Shown here: piece after piece, positions 34,879 through 45,859 of the stretch
Numbering within the stretch: the first letter of the stretch is position 1
Layout of the letters: each line of letters opens with the position of its first letter
DNA from: Cavenderia fasciculata
Taxonomy: Eukaryota; Evosea; Eumycetozoa; Acytosteliales; Cavenderiaceae
DNA length: 64,000 nucleotides
Direction: 5' to 3'
Assembly: GCF_000203815.1 (NCBI RefSeq)
Contig: NW_004457735.1
Span: 1,860,001-1,924,000 of the forward strand
Translations under genes and position numbers: made by a program
The notes under the pieces: model-generated
Told to the model about the DNA's origin: nothing
Database searches by the model: none
Seen by the model: the letters and a program-made list of their open reading frames with translations, nothing else

Positions 34879-36562
34879 ATGGAGTACGAAACATACACAA
34901 GCACAGTCGAAGGTTTTGCAATTGACTATCCAAAGAAATGGATGTGTGTCAAGAATTCAGGTTACAGCAGTGTCATGTTCACTCCATCACCAAACCAAGC
35001 AAACTTTAACCTTAATGTTTGTGTTCAAGATTTAAGAGGTATGTCAGCATCAACAACAACAACAACAAGAGTAGAAAGAGAAATATGATGTTAATAGCAA
35101 CATGTACTTTTATATCTACTTTACTTTTCTCTACTTTTATAGCTGCAACAAGAGGACAAATCCCAACACCACAAGAATTCTTGCAAGTATCAATTGATCA
35201 AGTAAAAGAGATGGGAGCAAAGGGATTAGAGTATGGATCGGTCAAGATTGGTGTTGATAATATCGATGGATACTATATGAACTATGGTTTGGAGAACCCA
35301 CAAGGCAGCGTTGCCATTCGTCAAGGATTCTTCCAACGCGAAAACTTCACCTTTGTCATTACACTTTCAGTGCCAACACCACTCAACACCCCCGATTTGG
35401 TAAAGGTACACCAAACTGCCATCCGTTCATTCCGTCTCTTTACTGCCCGTGGTTACAAGGTTTGTCTCATGTCTCCAAACATTGGAGAATGCCAAATTGG
35501 AAACAACCACCGTTTTGCCATCTATTCTCCAAAGCAATGGAAAACCATAAAGACTTCACAAACCAACCAATACCATTGGAAATCAGACAAACAAGATAAC
35601 CTTCACATGCAATCATCGGTCGACAAATTGCAAGCCCCAATCGACACTGCTTTGAAATTTAATCATTGGATCAAAGAGGAAATGCAAAAAAAGGCTATCG
35701 ATGGAAAGGTTCAAGTATCTTCACAAAGTGAAATTGAACATTTTATTGATCTCTCTGGTTTGGAAAATGTTAAATATAGTGCAATTAAATTATTGTAAGC
35801 AGTAAAAAGAAAAGATAAGAAAAAGAAACAATTATAATTAATTATTTTATTTTATATTCCTATAGTTTCTCATCAAATACAATGGAAATTAAGGGAGATT
35901 ATGAAATGGTTTATCTTATTGTAGAAGATACTGTATTTACATTCACATTGATCACTGGATTAGGAGAAAACAAGGATTGGAGCGTATTGTTGGAATCATC
36001 GGTTGGAGCTTTAAAGTTGATTGAAGAGAGTGCAGACAATAGCAACAAAAAGACACCAGCCATTCCAAAGGATAGTATCCTTACCTACAACTTGTTTGTC
36101 AATATTGTTGGTGGATACCGTGTACTCATTCCAAAGCACTTTGAAGTATTTGAAATGAATACCAACTACTATGAAACCGTCATGTTTTACAGCACTTTGC
36201 TCAAGCAAGCCAATATCCCAGTCTTTTCTATCAATGTCGAAGACTTGGGTGTCTCTGTCATCCTCCCACAATACAAGGGTGTGATTGCACAAATGATGGG
36301 CGAGTCACTCGATAACGCCCGTGTCTTGAGCGACAAGCCATCAAGATTGGACAACTACCAAGCCTCTATTACCGAAATCCACGGCTTTGACTCTACCATT
36401 TCAAGCGGTATCGTTGTTGCTCTCTTCAAGTGTGCCGTCATCAAGCGTCGTGTCGGTGTTCTCATTTCCCTTCGTACCGCTCAAACTGAATATGAAGCTC
36501 TCTATAAATCATCCATCTTTGCTTTTGATACTTTTAAAATCCTTGGAAAACAAAACAAGTAA
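34879..36562 (+). CDS. Protein of three PsbP/DcrB-like modules
   Basis: Three exons (34879-35038, 35143-35794, 35866-36562), 502 aa. Three copies of a module starting with the same kind of strand are seen: GFAIDYPKKWMCVK, HRFAIYSPKQWKTIK and GYRVLIPKHFEVFE, each followed about 100-130 residues later by a strand-helix end (SFRLF, ALKLIEE, AFDTFKIL). This resembles the PsbP/Mog1/DcrB fold, where a Y-P-x-x-W/F turn begins the domain. No signal peptide or transmembrane segment, so probably cytosolic. No catalytic motif. Dictyostelids lack plastids, so photosystem function is excluded. The fold assignment is inference. Confidence 0.75.
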
Positions 36563-36761
36563 AAAAATAAATCAAATAAATAAATAATTATAGTAGTAAA
36601 ACAAGTAGTAGTCGTAGTAATAGAATTAGTAAATAGAATAATATTTTTTAATAATTAAAAATAAATGTGTAAAAAAAAAAAAGAAATAAATAAATTATTA
36701 TTATTATTATTTAATTTCTTCAATTAATATCTATATAAATAAAAAAAGATATAAACAATAA

Positions 36762-38469
36762 TTAATTAACATACATATTGTTAGTTTTTGTTAAAATTAT
36801 TATTTTTGATTTACATACATGTTGATTATCAACTAGATTTAAATTAATAATTTTTTCAGATGGATCAATGAATTGACATTGTTTTTGATAACCATAATAA
36901 TCCCAAAGTCGGACATGGTTATTATTTAGTCCGAACCGTGTACAGATATAGTTTTGAATAACTTGAACCTTTTCTTCAATTCTAAATCTAACTTTAATCT
37001 CTCGAGACAGATCTGATGATTTCAAAAAATTTAGTACAATCGATACCTTTAGATCAAGTTTTACCCCACCACCAAGATTCGAGCTATCGGCTATGTATCG
37101 TCTTGCAATTTCTGGTCCACCGCCATAGTGTGCAATGGTGAATCTCCAAACATTGTCTGGTACCACCGCAAAGTGAAAGTTTTCACAGAGATTAGGTAGT
37201 AGTTCGATGTCGTTGAGTGTTTCAATGTATTTGCCTGATGAAGCTTCAGAATGGTTGGAACTGCTGCTGCTGATGGTTGGAATGACCGATGACGACGCTG
37301 GAAAAACAATGGACGAATTGTCTATCATTCCTAGATCTGGCTGACCAATACCTCCTTTTATCCATCGATTGAACCAATTGATACTAATGACATACCATGT
37401 TTCACCAACACATGGTTTACGAGTTGCGCATTCTATCTTTAAATTATTCTCAATATTATTTTTAATCATTTCAACTTTGTTATTTTCTTCTCCTCTTCTT
37501 ATTATACTACTACTATTATTAATACTGTTATTATTACCAATCAAGTGATTATCGTCATCGTCATCATCATCATCATCGTCATCGTCATCGTCGTCATCAT
37601 CATCGTCATCATCGTCGTCATCGTCACAATCTTTATATTCTTCTTCTTTAGCATATTCATAGTCTTTAATTATATTATTGATTTGATTGTTGTTACTACT
37701 ACTACTTTTCAAAGATGGTGAAGATGAACTTGTTGTATCTTCAACATTCCATAAATAATTTGGTAGGAAATTACCATTGTCTTTGAGTTCATGATATTCA
37801 TAGTTGAAAAGTCTTTCATTGATTGGTGTAGTGAGAGTGTTCTCTGGTACCTTTTGATCCTCCTCTTCCTCCTCTTGACTATAATCATCAAAATAATTGC
37901 CTCTTCTTCCAAATAAAACAGATATGGTTGGTGTATCTTGATGATGCAGAGTTTCTTGTTTGTTGTCAGCAGCACAGGTATAATTATTATCATCATCCTC
38001 ATCCTCATTTCCTTTTGGATGACTATTCACAATGATTGAATGAATACTTCTTGATATCTTTCCAATGATTGGTGTACCAATTATTTGTTGTTGATTCTTT
38101 TCTTTTATATTATTATTATTATTAATCATTTCAATATCTTTTTAATAATAAATGAATATAGTTATTAGTAATAAAGATACTACAATAATTTTCTTTGGAA
38201 AAGTAAATTAAATAATTTATGCATACTCTCAAATTGATCTTCATCTAAATGATATGATGGTGTAGGTGGTGTAGATGTATCACTTTCTTCATCACTATTA
38301 TTATTGTTATGATTGTTATTATCTATACTGTTATTATCATTATTATTTACAATTATACATTTTGCTTGTAGATGGTCTATGAGTTCAAATGGACTAGTTG
38401 AAAGCCCAAAAGAATCATCTTCATCCCATCCCACCTTCTTTATGATATCTATCCCTCCACTTATTCGTT

Positions 38470-38501
<32 letters not shown>

Positions 38502-38530
38502 CTATTGTTTATTATGTTATTTGTATTCAT
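36762..38530 (-). CDS. DUSP and ubiquitin-like domain protein without protease domain
   Basis: Two exons in minus order (38227-38530, 36762-38137), 559 aa. The first 300 residues are low complexity, including a run of about 25 Asp. The DUSP domain follows: CVGETWYVISINWFNRWIKG, DLGMIDNSSIV, and VVPDNVWRFTIAHYGGGPEI, as in the N-termini of USP4/11/15 deubiquitinases. A ubiquitin-like segment follows (KVRFRIEEKVQVIQNYICTR, NNHVRLWDYYGYQKQC). The Cys and His boxes of a USP protease are absent and the gene ends there. A possible last intron (GTATGT at about 36774) would replace only the final few residues. Role unknown; a decoy or adaptor in ubiquitin signalling is inference. Confidence 0.72.
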
Positions 38531-38840
38531 GATCTACTATTTGTTTGAATACAAAGTAGAATAAAAAACAACAAGTATACTTCATGGTTTTTTTTCCATT
38601 TATTTCATCCCTCTTCACCCATCCATTCTTTCCTCACACACCCAACCTAATATTTAATTATTTTTTGGTTGGTATTACTATTATTATTTATTTTTTAATC
38701 AAAAAAGAAAAGAAATATCTTTATTTACTGTGATTATATGTATTAGTTGGGAAAATAGAAACAGAGGGTGGGGGGTTGTCTATGTATGAATAAATAGATA
38801 TAGTTTGATTGATTGAACGCACCAATCCAAAGACAAAATA

Positions 38841-40027
38841 TTACATAAGTGAACAATACCATTGTTGGTGTTTAGTGTTGTTGTTGGTAGAGTCATTGTA
38901 ATCATCATCAATAGAATCATTGAATGATGGTGCTTTGGATGGTGGAGTCACATTGACTGTTGATTGTGAAAGGGTTGGTTTGTTACGCATAATGAAGCTA
39001 CCAAGACTCTTGGTCAAGAGGGCTGTGGTAGCTCTGAGATTATTGCTGGGTGGTGAGTCTAGACAATTATCTGGAAGGTTGGATAAAACACACCAATGAT
39101 CCATACAATTTTCATCGTCAAAGTTTGGATTGAGGATGGAGTGTGGGGATGGTGGATAAGTGGTATCTTCAGGTTTTGCAGTTGCCAACCATTCCTGAGA
39201 GGTTGAGTCTAATTCTTGAATAATCTCATCAAATGATGGACGATCCTTTGGATAATATGAAGCACATTTGAGCGCCAATTTCCATAATCTTTCTGGACAA
39301 TCAGCTGGAACCATAGATGACAATAAATCAACATCCACATCAAAATTGTTTTGTGGTAATCTTTGTTCCAATCTATACTGTGTAATTAATTCAACCAATA
39401 CCATACCATAACTATAAATATCACTTGAATAACTATATGGCATACCTAATATTACCTCCTAAATAAATATTTTTAATTAGTTTTTTTCAGATTCTATCTT
39501 TTTTTCTTTTCTTTTCTTCATTTTCAATTCCCACTTACTGGTGACATCCATTCATCAGTTCCACAAATAGTTGTTGTTAAAGTTTGTGGTGTAATTATTT
39601 TTGCAAATCCAAAATCACATACTAGAAACAAATAAAAAATAAAAAGGTTAAATATTATTATTTATAAATGTGACTTTTATATATATATTTATATATATTT
39701 ACTTTTAATTTCCCAGTTTTCACCAACCAATAAATTATTTGATTTTAAATCACGATGCATAATATTTTTAAAGTGTAAGAATTTCATTCCTTCAGCAATA
39801 CCTCTTGCCATATGTAATTTTAAATTCCAAGGAATTTGAATACTGTCATCTCTAAGTATTGCACCCAAGTCACCTCCATTAACCAATTCTGTAACCAAAA
39901 ATAATAATTTCTCTTTTTCACCAACTCCAATAAATTCTACTATATTTTTATGTCTCATCAAAATTAAATCTCTACAATTTAATTTAGACAAATAGATTAG
40001 TTAGTGGTTTAAATTCAATCAAATAAC

Positions 40028-40113
<86 letters not shown>

Positions 40114-40327
40114 TTACATACTTTAATATATCAATCTCTCTATTTATAAAAACCAATAGATCAGGATCTACATTATCTTTCTTGATCACTTTTACACATA
40201 CTGGTCTGTTTGGGTAATATCCCTTGTACACTTTAGAAAATGATCCTTGTGAAAATTCAAATTCTTCTATCTTTAATTTTCTACAATCAATAAAGTTTTC
40301 TTGTTTCTTGTTGTTATCGTTACTCAT
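38841..40327 (-). CDS. TKL-type protein kinase
   Basis: Four exons in minus order (40122-40327, 39703-39971, 39539-39621, 38841-39458), 391 aa. Kinase motifs: Gly-loop SQGSFSKVYKG, VCVKVIKK with the ATP Lys, HRDLKSNNLL with H at about residue 141, CDFGFAK, and the activation-segment end GTDEWMSPE (SPE for APE). SDIYSYGMVLVELIT and KDRPSFDEII complete the C-lobe. HRDLKSxN and the DFG-to-SPE layout are typical of dictyostelid tyrosine-kinase-like enzymes, which usually phosphorylate Ser/Thr. The 120-residue tail is Ser/Pro/Asn-rich without a known domain. No signal peptide. Confidence 0.9.
40029..40113. repeat. ATT trinucleotide microsatellite
   Basis: About 28 uninterrupted ATT units fill most of intron 1 of the TKL kinase gene; it is the longest trinucleotide run in the window. 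Confidence 0.95.
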
Positions 40328-40905
40328 TTTTTGAGTTTGTAACTTCTATTCAAATCTAATTATTGATTATTTTTTTTTAATTATTATTATTTTTTAATCT
40401 ATTTCTCTATCTCTTTTTTAAATATTATATAAATTATTATTATTTGCAAATTATAATGATAAATAAAAAAAAACAATGGTGAATAACTGTCGACTTATGT
40501 TGTTATTAAATATTTTTTGCAATTAATTGTAAAACTACCACCATGAGTGAATGATATTACTCGTTCATGTAAGGGGTTGTTGGGGTTGTTGTGTTTATTG
40601 TGTTGTGGTGTGCTGTTGTGTTTTCGAAATTCTCTTTTCTCTCCAAGAAAAAAGAGAGGTAAAAATTATTATTATTATTACATCTCCTACAGATAGTTTT
40701 AAAGTTTGTGTGAGTTTGATGATTAATAATCTAAATCTAGATTAATCTATATTTCAAATAATCAAAAATTATTTTTAAAAAAAATAATTCTTATTATTAC
40801 TTTAACAGGTTAACAATAATAATAATAAGTATACATGTCTATGTAGACAATGAATATTAATATTCTGTGTATACAAAAATTTTATATCTAGTAATAATAA
40901 TAATA
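40328..40905. other. Divergent promoter, kinase and cassette gene A1
   Basis: AT-rich DNA with a GT-rich tract at about 40567-40622 (GGGGTTGTTGGGGTTGTTGT). No gene seen. Confidence 0.4.
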
Positions 40906-42027
40906 ATGATAATATATTCACAAGACACAAATGTTTATGTACTTCCAATTGGGATCATAGAATATATAATCCTTATGGCATATACGTATGCCGATTATTC
41001 AAACCTTTTAGACAAAGTTTTGTTTAGGTTATTTAAAAGCCTTCTTCGTAGCAACCTATCAATGGTATCTAAAAGAATGTTTATGTTGATATCATCGGAA
41101 TGCACAACATTGAAATTCTTAATAGCATATCACAGACCATCATTTGTCAAACAACATTTGGAAACCAACTTGAATCTATATTCTGATAATCTAAAGAACA
41201 TTAGAACCAGTAGAAAATATGTATTGAATGAAATACCGACCAAGTTAAAACATCAAATGGAACGAGTATCATTTACTCATTTAAAGTTGAAAGAGTTTGA
41301 ACATGAATTACAAGGTTTTAGAAATTTGAAACAAATAATATTTGAAAGATGTGAATTCAATTTGGGTGATTTACTTGGTTGTCTATCTACACTATGTCCA
41401 ATTTTAGAATACTTGGATATGTCTGATAATCCAAAAGTTCAATGTGATTCAGTTTGCAATATTTCATTACAATTGTCCTCATCATCATATGCATCTCTAT
41501 TATATCTTTTTCTTCCAAGGAAAATAGATCTTGGTTTGTTAGCATACAATGATTTCCCACCATCTCCGAGCATCAAGCATTTATCTTTCAAATATACAAA
41601 TTTCTTTCACATCTATCATGACAATGTTATTTTCCAATCCCGTTTGACGAGTAGTAGTCTAGAATCAATTCAAATCTTTAGCTTTAAAAAAAAAGAATTA
41701 CAAGGATTTCATCAATTTGTTCTTATCAATCATTCCATAAAAAGTTTCATCATTGATGTTGACCTTGTAGAAAAAGTTATGCAAGTGTTGGAACATTGGC
41801 AACTAGAAGAATTAGTTATAGGATATGATCAATTTCGATCAGAAATCAAATTAAAATGGATTTTAAGTTTACTTTCCAAAACTAGTATCAAAATAATTAC
41901 CATTCAAACCAAATGCCTAAATACTAAACTTGAACCTGGTGAAAATGTTCCATTTTTCTTTTTTGAAAGTTCATGTGATCTTCTTTATGGTCCAACTCAA
42001 TATCGTTATAGTTTCAAAAGAAAATAA
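40906..42027 (+). CDS. Cassette gene A1: F-box/LRR-like protein
   Basis: Single exon, 373 aa. It starts MIIYSQDTNVYVLPIGIIEY, chosen because the paralogue A2 starts at the same place. The first 60 residues (LPIGIIEYIILMAYTYADYS, then LSMVSKRMFMLISSECTTL) look like a divergent F-box. The rest carries leucine-rich spacing (LKQIIFERCEFNLGDLLGCL, LEYLDMSDNP, SSLESIQIFSFKKKELQGF). F-box/LRR proteins usually select substrates for SCF ubiquitin ligases, but the F-box call is weak. It lies 69 bp from the stop of the convergent gene B1; A2/B2 repeat this layout with 70 bp. Confidence 0.7.
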   Translation: MIIYSQDTNVYVLPIGIIEYIILMAYTYADYSNLLDKVLFRLFKSLLRSNLSMVSKRMFMLISSECTTLKFLIAYHRPSFVKQHLETNLNLYSDNLKNIRTSRKYVLNEIPTKLKHQMERVSFTHLKLKEFEHELQGFRNLKQIIFERCEFNLGDLLGCLSTLCPILEYLDMSDNPKVQCDSVCNISLQLSSSSYASLLYLFLPRKIDLGLLAYNDFPPSPSIKHLSFKYTNFFHIYHDNVIFQSRLTSSSLESIQIFSFKKKELQGFHQFVLINHSIKSFIIDVDLVEKVMQVLEHWQLEELVIGYDQFRSEIKLKWILSLLSKTSIKIITIQTKCLNTKLEPGENVPFFFFESSCDLLYGPTQYRYSFKRK

Positions 42028-42096
42028 ACCAAACCATGAACAAATCACCTTTTTGTTTCGAGAGGAAACAACTGAAATTAGTTGCGTGTTGAAATT

Positions 42097-42621
42097 TTAT
42101 ATAGTTCCATCCATCTTTTTTAAAATGTTATGGTGTTCTTGGATTCTTGATTCTATTTTACCCAATCGATTATCAACTCTTTCTTCCAATATTTCAAATC
42201 TATCAGAAAGATTTGATATTGCTGTACTAATATTAAAAAGAATTGTTGCTATATATTCTGTACCATTTCTTTGTTGTTTTTGTTGTTGTTGATGTTCTTG
42301 TTCATGTTCTTGTTGTGGTTGTGGTGGCTGTTGTTGTTGTTGTCGTTCTTGTTCCTCTTGTTCTATGTGTTGTTCTTCCTGTTCTTTCTCTTGTTCTGGT
42401 TGTTGTTCTGGTTGGTGTTCTTGTTCTAATTGTTGTTCTTGCTCTTGTACTAGTTCTTGTACTCGTCCCTGTTCTAATTGTTGTTCTTGTTCTTGTACTA
42501 ATTCTTGCTCATGTTCTTTTTCTTGTTCTTGATCTTGAAAATTTTCAATCGTATCGTTGATTTCATTGACAATGTCTATTTCTATCGGAGAAGGATTGTC
42601 GTGTGCATCATCATTTAAAGG

Positions 42622-42663
<42 letters not shown>

Positions 42664-44374
42664 TACATTTTTCGTTTCCTCTAATGGTGGTGATGGAATG
42701 TGAATTTGTTGTTCATAGTATCTCATGAAGGCGCCATGAATTGATTCTTTGAGTTTCAATAGTTCCACTTCTTCTCTTTCAAAAAAGTGTGTTCTCTATA
42801 ATATAAGGTGAATGGGTGGTGACTATTAATACATGTATTGTGGTTGGATAGATATAAACAACAATTGTTTACTTACTTTAAATATTTTTGTTCCATGATT
42901 TTGGTATAATTGACATGATCGAAACAAAGTCCGAATGAGATAAGTTGGTATAACAAGAACAGATCCCAAATGCCTTGATATTTTGTTCATTTTAAAACTT
43001 GTACAAGTTGATGGATAAAATAAAATGTCGAATATTCTCTTTGCATCTATATCAACTTCTGCCAAGAATGGTTCAACAAGGTTATCGGGTAGTTTCATAT
43101 TTTTTACAGCCTTGTAGCTTAGAGGTTGTTTTAATTTTTTCAAAGGTGTGTCTGTATGTTGATGATGATGATGGTCATCACCATTGTCCAAATCACAAGA
43201 GTTGGATGATTCATCTGGCCCATCTAATTCTATTATAAGTCTATTTGGGCAAATTGGTCTTTTTCTCTTATTATTATTACTGTTATCTATCTTATTATTA
43301 TTATTATTTACAGGAGGAGGAGTAGGAGGAGGAGTAGGAGAAGGAGGAGGAAGAGGATTTTGATTGGATTTTTCATTGTTGATCATCTCTTGTCTTATAA
43401 CCAAAAAATTGTTTCGCATTGATCCAATCTCTGTTTTGATGTCTTCATCCAATTGTTGTTTTGAAAATTCAATAAGGAATGATGTTGTTAATCTCGAGTG
43501 TACTCCAAGTGGATCAAATTTGGTTGCGTTCATAGCCATCGTTACCAAATAGGACATTATCAAAAGAGGTGATGTATTTGCTTTGTTTAAAACAAAATTT
43601 CTAATGATATTGATGCTAATTGGGTTCTTTGTAGAGTCATAGTATTGTTTCATCTTTGTTTTATCGTTTCCAAAATATGCTATATTGGGGAGATACTCGA
43701 AAATTCTTAAGAATGGTTCTCCCATACTTTTAATAGTTGCCTCCAAACTTGTTAGCTGACTCGATCTATCATTTTTGAAATCACATTTAATCTGCAAGTC
43801 TTGTAGAGATACCAGTATAGTCTCTATCGATTGACAATCAACTACAACTCGAGGATGACATGCTTCACATTCATCAAATGTCTCTATATCCTTTTCCATT
43901 GAAGGCCAATAATATCCATCTAAAAAGAGAGAGAGATAGTCAATATTAATATTATGATCGCAAAGAGGTAAGCATAAATAAATATTCATATTTACCTTGA
44001 ATTAAAGTAGATTTCATAGTGATAGAATCTGGATGATCATTAGTTGAATGATACTCCCATATTATCTTGTTTGATGTAGTATGTTGAATCTTGATCATTG
44101 TTGCTGAAAACAATTACAAATAGTTTAGATTAGAATAGATGAATCAAAAGAGGGGAGATGATTTATGATACGAACCATTTTTAGGTTTGTAATAGAGTTG
44201 ATCCAACTCTACAACATAATTTGTTTGTCTGAATATCTGATCATACAATGGTGATATTACATGCTTCATGAGGATTTTCTTCTTTGTTTCAAAAGCGCAA
44301 GAGGTATTGTAAAAGACGATGAGATCATTGTAAAGTGACACCTCCATTGACCTCATTGTATTGGTATTCTTCAT
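42097..44374 (-). CDS. Cassette gene B1: HHCC zinc-binding plus bromodomain-like protein
   Basis: Four exons in minus order (44176-44374, 43996-44103, 42877-43919, 42097-42795), 682 aa. Across exons 2-3 lies H-x4-H-x29-C-x2-C (EYHSTNDHP, DGYYWPSMEKDIE, ECEACH), the pattern and the YYWPxM core of integrase zinc-binding domains. A bromodomain-like region follows (MKQYYDSTKNPISINIIRNF, SYLVTMAMNATKFDPLG). Then come Pro/Asn linkers, a nuclear-signal-like NNNKRKRP, a second helical region (LPDNLVEPFLAEVD), Gln/Glu repeats and a helical tail (TEYIATILFNISTAISNLSD). It looks like a functional host gene; chromatin binding is inference. No integrase catalytic core is present. Confidence 0.75.
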
Positions 44375-44634
44375 CTCGCTTGTTCTAATCTAATCTAATC
44401 TAGATACCTATACATTTATTTGTCTATCTATCTATCTATCCTAACCTCCCTTTCTTTATTGCAATATATATATATTTTCAATGAATGAATGAAAGAGAGG
44501 TTGCTGAGAGACATCAAACCAACTTTTAAAATATTTATTATCATTTTTTTTTTTGCACAAGCATACCCAAATTTTAACAAAAGGAAAGGTTATTCTTTAC
44601 AAAGTACATAACTTATCTAATTATCTTTATAAAA

Positions 44635-45789
44635 ATGGTTATCTCTTATTCACCAGATACAAATAAATATTCTCTTCCAATTAGTATTATAGAATTTATA
44701 ATCATCATGTCATATTCCTATTCGGATTATTCTTCCAAAATCCCGAAATCACTACTTCGCAAACACTTTAGCATAGTATCAAGAAGAATATTTGTAGTCT
44801 TATCAACATTGTGCACTTCTATTCATTTTTCAAAGAGAGAACCTTCTCAAGTAACAGAACATTTGTCAAACCAATTCAATTTATATTCATCACACCTTGA
44901 TCAAATTAAAACAGCCAGTCGCTATGTTATCTCTGACATTCCAGATGATTTAAAATATGGAATGGAAACTTTAACATTTTCTAGTTTATTTGGAAATGGA
45001 GAATTTCCAATGCTCTGTGGTTATAACAATTTGTCAGTGATAATCTTGGAAAAATGTTCTTTTAGTATCCAACATTTATTCTCCAATTTAAAACATCATT
45101 GCTCAAATCTTCAACTTTTGGATATTTCAAATAATCCTAGAGCTTACAACATGTCAGACAGTGACATACCTCCAACACTCAAACATCTATTCTTGCCTCG
45201 ATCTATAAATGTGAATCCCAATGAATTTACCATTATCATGATATTGTATAAATCCATCCTACACTTATCGTTTCGTTGTGACAGCTTTTTTAACAAGGTG
45301 ACGATCGCCAAGATTTATGAAGATCCTTTTCAAATGGTGACAAAGAAACTTTTCCAGTACATACCCCCATCACTAGAATCGATTCAGTTATTCTCTTTTT
45401 CAAAAAAAGAATTGGAAGAGTTTCAAGGATTTTCATTATCAAACAAATCGATTAAAAGATTTAAAATTGACATTCATCTGTTGGATACAGTAATAGATGT
45501 ACTCGAAGTTTGGGAGTTGGAAGAATTGGTTATTTACGATCGTGATATGAAATCTGGGCATTGTTCTATTTTGAATAGATTTTCTGGAAGTTGTAGTATC
45601 AAAATCATCACAATCGAGTCAAGACAACTGATTGAAAATCCAGAAACAGATTCATCTAGTAAATTTTTCTTTTACAAAAGATCATCCAATCGACTCTATT
45701 CTCCAATTCTATCCCTATATTGTTATAAAAGAAAGGTTTCAAATATTATTGTTGTGGATAGAGACACAACCCATGAAATTAAAGAATAA
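44635..45789 (+). CDS. Cassette gene A2: F-box/LRR-like protein
   Basis: Single exon, 384 aa, paralogue of A1. The shared start SYSPDTNKYSLPISIIEFII has the same divergent F-box-like segment (FSIVSRRIFVVLSTLCTSI). LRR-like units follow (LSVIILEKCSFSIQHLFSNL, LQLLDISNNPR, PSLESIQLFSFSKKELEEFQ). Identity with A1 is clear through most of the length yet far from complete, so the duplication is not recent. It is divergent from B1 (260 bp between starts) and convergent with B2 (70 bp between stops). Confidence 0.7.
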   Translation: MVISYSPDTNKYSLPISIIEFIIIMSYSYSDYSSKIPKSLLRKHFSIVSRRIFVVLSTLCTSIHFSKREPSQVTEHLSNQFNLYSSHLDQIKTASRYVISDIPDDLKYGMETLTFSSLFGNGEFPMLCGYNNLSVIILEKCSFSIQHLFSNLKHHCSNLQLLDISNNPRAYNMSDSDIPPTLKHLFLPRSINVNPNEFTIIMILYKSILHLSFRCDSFFNKVTIAKIYEDPFQMVTKKLFQYIPPSLESIQLFSFSKKELEEFQGFSLSNKSIKRFKIDIHLLDTVIDVLEVWELEELVIYDRDMKSGHCSILNRFSGSCSIKIITIESRQLIENPETDSSSKFFFYKRSSNRLYSPILSLYCYKRKVSNIIVVDRDTTHEIKE

Positions 45790-45859
45790 TTTAAATTATA
45801 TATTTTGTGTTATGTTTTAAATAAATACCAACATGGTACCTATAGGATTTTAATAGTTT

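Noticed and set aside
33816-40113. Repeat clusters as possible CRISPR or centromeric arrays
   Set aside because: They are plain trinucleotide microsatellites without spacers.
42243-42560. Val/Leu-rich plus-strand frame
   Set aside because: Reverse complement of the Gln/Glu repeat of gene B1.
43900-44103. Idea that B1/B2 are remains of an LTR element
   Set aside because: No polymerase, protease or integrase core, no terminal repeats, conserved introns and two paired intact copies argue for host genes that carry a related zinc-binding fold.
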